Source of the DNA: CAZMOK01 sp964644135
GTDB lineage: Bacteria > Bacteroidota > Bacteroidia > Bacteroidales > JAGOPY01
Assembly (NCBI GenBank): GCA_964644135.1
Contig: CAZXWD010000009.1
Coordinates: 1 to 54,517 of the forward strand
DNA: 54,517 nucleotides
Reading direction: 5' to 3'
Numbering within the stretch: the stretch's first letter is position 1; the number at the start of each line of letters is the position of its first letter. The notes under the pieces were generated by a model that was given only the letters and a program-made list of their open reading frames with translations, was not told where the DNA came from and searched no databases. This document shows positions 51,968 to 54,517 of this stretch, piece after piece. The position numbers and the translations under genes are program-made.

Positions 51968-52732
51968 TTACAGGTTCAGTATACTGGCTTCATACTCAAA
52001 ATACTCTTCCAGCACAGAATTGTTGAAATTGATCAGGCGCTTGGTCGACCTGATTGTTGTCATTGGGATATCAAGATATTCCTTGGCCAGTCCGATACAA
52101 TTCATTTCAAAATTCTCGGGGGCCATGAGCCTGTTCACAAGGCCCAGCCTGTAGGCTTCTTCAGCGCTGAGTTCATCTGAAAGCATCAGTTCAACAGCTT
52201 TTGAGTGACCTACATAATGATCGAGGAAAAAAGGCAATCCGCCGGCCGGATGGAGCCCATATTTTTTATGTGAGAAGTGAAACCGTGCACCCGGTGTTGC
52301 GAACCTGATATCGGCAACCAGTATGACTCCGATAAAAGGGGTGACAACGGTACAGCTAAGGGCTGAAAAATAGAGCTTCCGGTAATTGACCAGGAACTTT
52401 ACAAACTTGTTCAGGATATTTATCTCACGGAAACGGATGTTTTTTTCGATGATATTGGTTACTTCAGAATTATTTTCCTTCCTGTCGGCTTCCTTTATGA
52501 TCCCCTTCATAAAACCGTCATAAGCTTCTGATCCGAGGCATTTTGGCTCATTGGTCAACAAAAGGCCCTTTACTGATTTATCGTATTCCGTTTCTTTGAT
52601 AAAATTGGTGAGAAGCTGGCTTGCCTCCAGGTTAGTGATCAGGTCAAAAACCTGGTCCTTGAACTTGACGATCGCTAGCTGCTCGTCTTTTGATGCGGTA
52701 AAGTACTGGTTGTCGATAATTTGCTCCATCAC
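51968..52732 (-). CDS. Crotonase-superfamily (enoyl-CoA hydratase/isomerase-like) protein
   Basis: 254 aa. The fold is visible: ALSCTVVTPFIGVILVADIRFATPGARFHFSHKKYGLHPAG lies in the CoA-binding and oxyanion region (described here only through its parts, ADIRFATPGARF and HKKYGLHPAGG), and LSAEEAYRLGLVNRLM is the usual downstream helix. The common oxyanion GG sequence and the catalytic glutamates cannot be placed with confidence. Function: possibly acyl-CoA isomerase/hydratase, or a non-catalytic member. Nothing nearby gives a pathway. Confidence 0.7.
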   Translation of the reverse strand: MMEQIIDNQYFTASKDEQLAIVKFKDQVFDLITNLEASQLLTNFIKETEYDKSVKGLLLTNEPKCLGSEAYDGFMKGIIKEADRKENNSEVTNIIEKNIRFREINILNKFVKFLVNYRKLYFSALSCTVVTPFIGVILVADIRFATPGARFHFSHKKYGLHPAGGLPFFLDHYVGHSKAVELMLSDELSAEEAYRLGLVNRLMAPENFEMNCIGLAKEYLDIPMTTIRSTKRLINFNNSVLEEYFEYEASILNL

Positions 52733-52796
52733 ATTAATAATATAAGATTGCTACACAATATATGAAATAAAATCGAAAAAGCAACTCACCCCCTAG

Positions 52797-52835
52797 CCCC
52801 CTCTCTCCTCCTCCTACGTCGGAGCAAAGAGGGGG
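52797..52835. repeat. REP-like palindrome
   Basis: Outer arms CCCCCTCT at 52797-52804 and AGAGGGGG at 52828-52835 enclose an inner CTCC(TACGTC)GGAG. This resembles a repetitive palindrome type frequent in Bacteroidota intergenic regions (recall). No RAYT gene is nearby. Confidence 0.6.
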
Positions 52836-52842
52836 AACAAAT

Positions 52843-52877
52843 CAAAAATCGACAATCGAAAACCGACAATCGACAAT
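52843..52877. repeat. Heptamer repeat (CAAAAAT/CGACAAT/CGAAAAC), five units
   Basis: Units: CAAAAAT, CGACAAT, CGAAAAC, CGACAAT, CGACAAT, immediately after the REP-like palindrome and just before the gene at 52886. Confidence 0.8.
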
Positions 52878-52885
52878 CCTACCGC

Positions 52886-53818
52886 TCACTCCTGGTTGAC
52901 CATCAACTTACCTTTACCTTCATGGACATTGACCTTTATGGTCCAGCCTTCTTCCCAGTTGAAGGTCATGTTGTACTTTTCCCCCATATACAGTCTTTTG
53001 GTCCTGAAGTCGTTGGGGCCTTGTTTATCATCAGTCTGCTCTTCACCGTTCTCATATTGATGAAAGACGAATTTCAAAGGAGTGTCACCGGTATTGTTTA
53101 TAACCATCTTATGGTAAACCGTTTTGGTGATCGGAAAGCTTATCTCCATTCCCCGTTCAATTTCCATGTCGACCGGAACGGAGGCATCCACAGTTTCCCA
53201 TTCTGAAGGAGGTTCCGGCTCCGGTATAACGGGCCTCAGCCGCTGGTCAACCTCCACAAAATCGCCAGGCACAACAAACAGTGAGGGGTCAACATCCCAA
53301 TCAGCAATATCTTTCAGTTTCATGAACTGGCCATCACCATAATAGGCTTCGATCCTTACGGGAAAGTTGAGTTCTTCAGAGAACCACTGGGTATAAAGCT
53401 TTTCATCTCCCTGGTAAATTGATTTCTTCACACACTCGTAGCCTTCCATTTCTTCCTTTCCCTCAACCTTCTCTTCTCCATAACTCACATAAGCATTATA
53501 GCCCTGCACGGGATCGTTCTGCCTGCTCATGCTGCCGTCTGTATCGGTATAGTGCACCATTTTGTCCTTTAACATGAGGATAGCAGTCTGCCCTTCCTCA
53601 GGATCAACGATCACAGCGCCTTCAGCCCCGTCGATGGTAAAATCGTACCGGTAATGGTTAAGGTCGGAATGAACTGTGTAGAAGAATTCCTCCTTCTGCA
53701 TGCTGTTCACCATTGTGGCCTGCCACTGGGATATTCCCAGAAGGGGGATCAGCAGGCAAAAAGACAAGGTGCAAGAAATGAAACAACTTATAATTCCCGA
53801 ATTTGGCCTGGTTTTCAT
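52886..53818 (-). CDS. Secreted DUF4412-like protein
   Basis: 310 aa. Signal peptide (cleavage near LGISQ). The mature part is beta-rich: YRYDFTIDGAEGAVIVDPEE, MEGYECVKKSIYQGDEKL, TQWFSEELNFPVRIEAYY and VDPSLFVVPGDFVEVDQRL match the LolA-like DUF4412 style, where such a domain ends in this FxVPxxYxKV pattern. A second domain near 230-310 is unrecognised. Function unknown, probably periplasmic. Confidence 0.7.
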   Translation of the reverse strand: MKTRPNSGIISCFISCTLSFCLLIPLLGISQWQATMVNSMQKEEFFYTVHSDLNHYRYDFTIDGAEGAVIVDPEEGQTAILMLKDKMVHYTDTDGSMSRQNDPVQGYNAYVSYGEEKVEGKEEMEGYECVKKSIYQGDEKLYTQWFSEELNFPVRIEAYYGDGQFMKLKDIADWDVDPSLFVVPGDFVEVDQRLRPVIPEPEPPSEWETVDASVPVDMEIERGMEISFPITKTVYHKMVINNTGDTPLKFVFHQYENGEEQTDDKQGPNDFRTKRLYMGEKYNMTFNWEEGWTIKVNVHEGKGKLMVNQE

Positions 53819-53861
53819 AATAAAGAGATTTTAAATAAAACTTGAACACATTGAGAACTAT

Positions 53862-53892
53862 CAAATATATTGAAAAGAAGGGAAAAAAGCAA
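53862..53892 (-). promoter_or_regulatory. Promoter of the DUF4412-like gene
   Basis: Minus strand: TTG at 53890-53892, a 20-bp spacer, and TATATTTG at 53862-53869. Both elements match the Bacteroidetes consensus. The ATG at 53818 is 43 bp downstream of the -7 element. Confidence 0.6.
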
Positions 53893-53895
53893 CAG

Positions 53896-53927
53896 GATTG
53901 AGCGATTGCACGATTGAGCGATTGAGC
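53896..53927. repeat. Octamer repeat (GATTGAGC), four units
   Basis: GATTGAGC, GATTGCAC, GATTGAGC, GATTGAGC in tandem, with a partial fifth unit GAT. Two substitutions separate unit two. Confidence 0.85.
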
Positions 53928-53973
53928 GATATTCGAAGGGAATTGTCAAATTGTTTGTTGGGTGCTGGGAATC

Positions 53974-54008
53974 AGAGCTTAGAGTTTAGAGTTTAGAGCT
54001 TAGAGTTT
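53974..54008. repeat. Heptamer repeat (AGAGCTT/AGAGTTT), five units
   Basis: AGAGCTT, AGAGTTT, AGAGTTT, AGAGCTT, AGAGTTT in tandem, followed by AGATAA. Same units as at 39843-39870, 14 kb away, with a different number and order. Confidence 0.9.
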
Positions 54009-54037
54009 AGATAATTTTACATTGTTCATTGTGGCCA

Positions 54038-54069
54038 TCTTCCCGTCTTCCCGTCTTCCCGTCTTATCC
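54038..54069. repeat. Octamer repeat (TCTTCCCG) grading into a pyrimidine-rich tract
   Basis: Three exact TCTTCCCG units at 54038-54061 and a degenerate one (TCTTATCC); similar TCTTA-CCTC motifs continue to about 54120. Confidence 0.8.
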
Positions 54070-54229
54070 TCTTAACCTCTTATCCTCCTATTTTCTTAAC
54101 CTCTTATCTTCCCTTTTTCCCATCATCGCCCGCCGTGCGCCTACGCTGACTGCGTTCGCTAAAAATTTAACGTAGGTGGTATTGACCTATTAACCTTTCC
54201 GAAAAATAACGATAAACCATAAAGAAAAA

Positions 54230-54442
54230 ATGGAAACACGCTCCAAAAAGTGCCCTATGTGCAGCAAGACCGATGAAGTGGTGCCCATCCTATATGGATA
54301 CCCATCCTGGGAGGCCCGAGAAGAAGAAAAGGCAGGAAAGATACATTTAGGAGGGTGTATTCATGAGGAAAATGCCCCGCAGTTCTATTGCAAGCGGTGT
54401 GAAAAGAAGTTTGGCGCGGAGCAAATAAGGGGAATAAATTGA
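54230..54442 (+). CDS. Small zinc-ribbon protein
   Basis: 70 aa. CPMC at the N-terminus (residues 8-11) and CKRC at 54-57 supply four cysteines for a zinc ribbon. VVPILYGYPSWEAREEEKAG and HLGGCIHEENAPQFYCKRC match a widespread small-protein family I recall but cannot name. Role unknown, possibly nucleic acid or protein binding. The start ATG at 54230 is close to no recognisable promoter. Confidence 0.75.
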   Translation: METRSKKCPMCSKTDEVVPILYGYPSWEAREEEKAGKIHLGGCIHEENAPQFYCKRCEKKFGAEQIRGIN

Positions 54443-54445
54443 AAT

Positions 54446-54459
54446 TTGACAGTTGACAA
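54446..54459. repeat. Two heptamers TTGACAG/TTGACAA
   Basis: Two tandem 7-bp units just downstream of the zinc-ribbon stop. Too short to stand alone, but of the same form as the other heptamer arrays. Confidence 0.45.
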
Positions 54460-54517
54460 TCGAGGCTATAGTCTATCAAATGTATGAATCGCAAGTTGTT
54501 TTAAATAGCATCCAGGC

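Larger units (their letters stand above)
53819..54229. other. 411-bp intergenic region with promoter and repeats
   Basis: No convincing gene. It holds the promoter of the 53818 gene and three distinct tandem repeat arrays followed by a pyrimidine-rich tract. Small ORFs there (for example 53654-53845) overlap the neighbouring coding sequence and lack family features. Confidence 0.7.

Overview
This is about 54.5 kb of a Bacteroidota (Bacteroidetes) chromosome, most likely an order Bacteroidales or Marinilabiliales-type organism and probably a draft or metagenome scaffold. The evidence is an LpxC-FabZ fusion protein, a PorX-type regulator, several secreted proteins with type IX secretion (T9SS) C-terminal sorting domains, a SusC-like TonB receptor, and repeated TAnnTTTG-type -7 promoter elements with almost no Shine-Dalgarno sites. 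Three runs of exactly 100 N (1372-1471, 3129-3228, 7405-7504) are scaffold gaps of unknown true size; each interrupts a gene.

Layout. 1-238: repeat-rich non-coding start. 239-5045: membrane spermidine-synthase-like protein, C26 glutamine-hydrolase lipoprotein, outer membrane barrel, Tex. 5125-13139: block of large T9SS cargo proteins on the minus strand. 13256-19639: Fe-S oxidoreductase subunit, aroA-aroB, alanine dehydrogenase, tsaE and porX, all minus. 19818-24456: HD phosphohydrolase, then lpxD, lpxC/fabZ, lpxA (lipid A), all plus and divergent from porX. 24593-26059: orphan lipoprotein that looks like a dead papain-like protease. 26116-29029: octaheme cytochrome c, cytochrome b and rhodanese operon, with a divergent Crp/Fnr regulator (29216) and three evenly spaced operator-like elements between them. 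29944-36993: lipoprotein, pdxB, transketolase, EamA transporter, TonB receptor followed by a structured RNA/terminator. 37180-43957 (mostly minus): T9SS protein, serpin lipoprotein, DUF192 protein, ComEC, SBF transporter, with a plus-strand tRNA-Asp at 40677. 44203-46407: egtD, a WPHHFD-motif protein, a DUF2892 protein. 46429-54442: ECF sigma/anti-sigma pair, beta-propeller, DsrE-like protein, GT87-like transferase, Fur-family regulator plus Dps, crotonase-like protein, DUF4412-like protein and a small zinc ribbon.

How it fits together. The cargo block, the PorX regulator and the lipid A genes are plausibly linked: T9SS cargo is often attached to lipopolysaccharide, and PorX controls T9SS genes in Porphyromonas gingivalis. 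The octaheme operon suggests anaerobic sulfur or nitrogen oxyanion respiration controlled by its neighbouring Crp/Fnr protein. The Fur/Dps pair is a peroxide or iron stress unit. Transketolase and PdxB both connect to erythrose-4-phosphate chemistry.

Most unexpected patterns: intergenic tandem repeats of 6-9 bp, mostly heptamers, with a different unit at most loci, one family occurring twice and one apparently running into the 3' end of comEC; the 22-bp-phased triple element at 29110-29160; and the three-hairpin RNA at 37024-37129. I see no prophage, transposase, CRISPR array or defence island.
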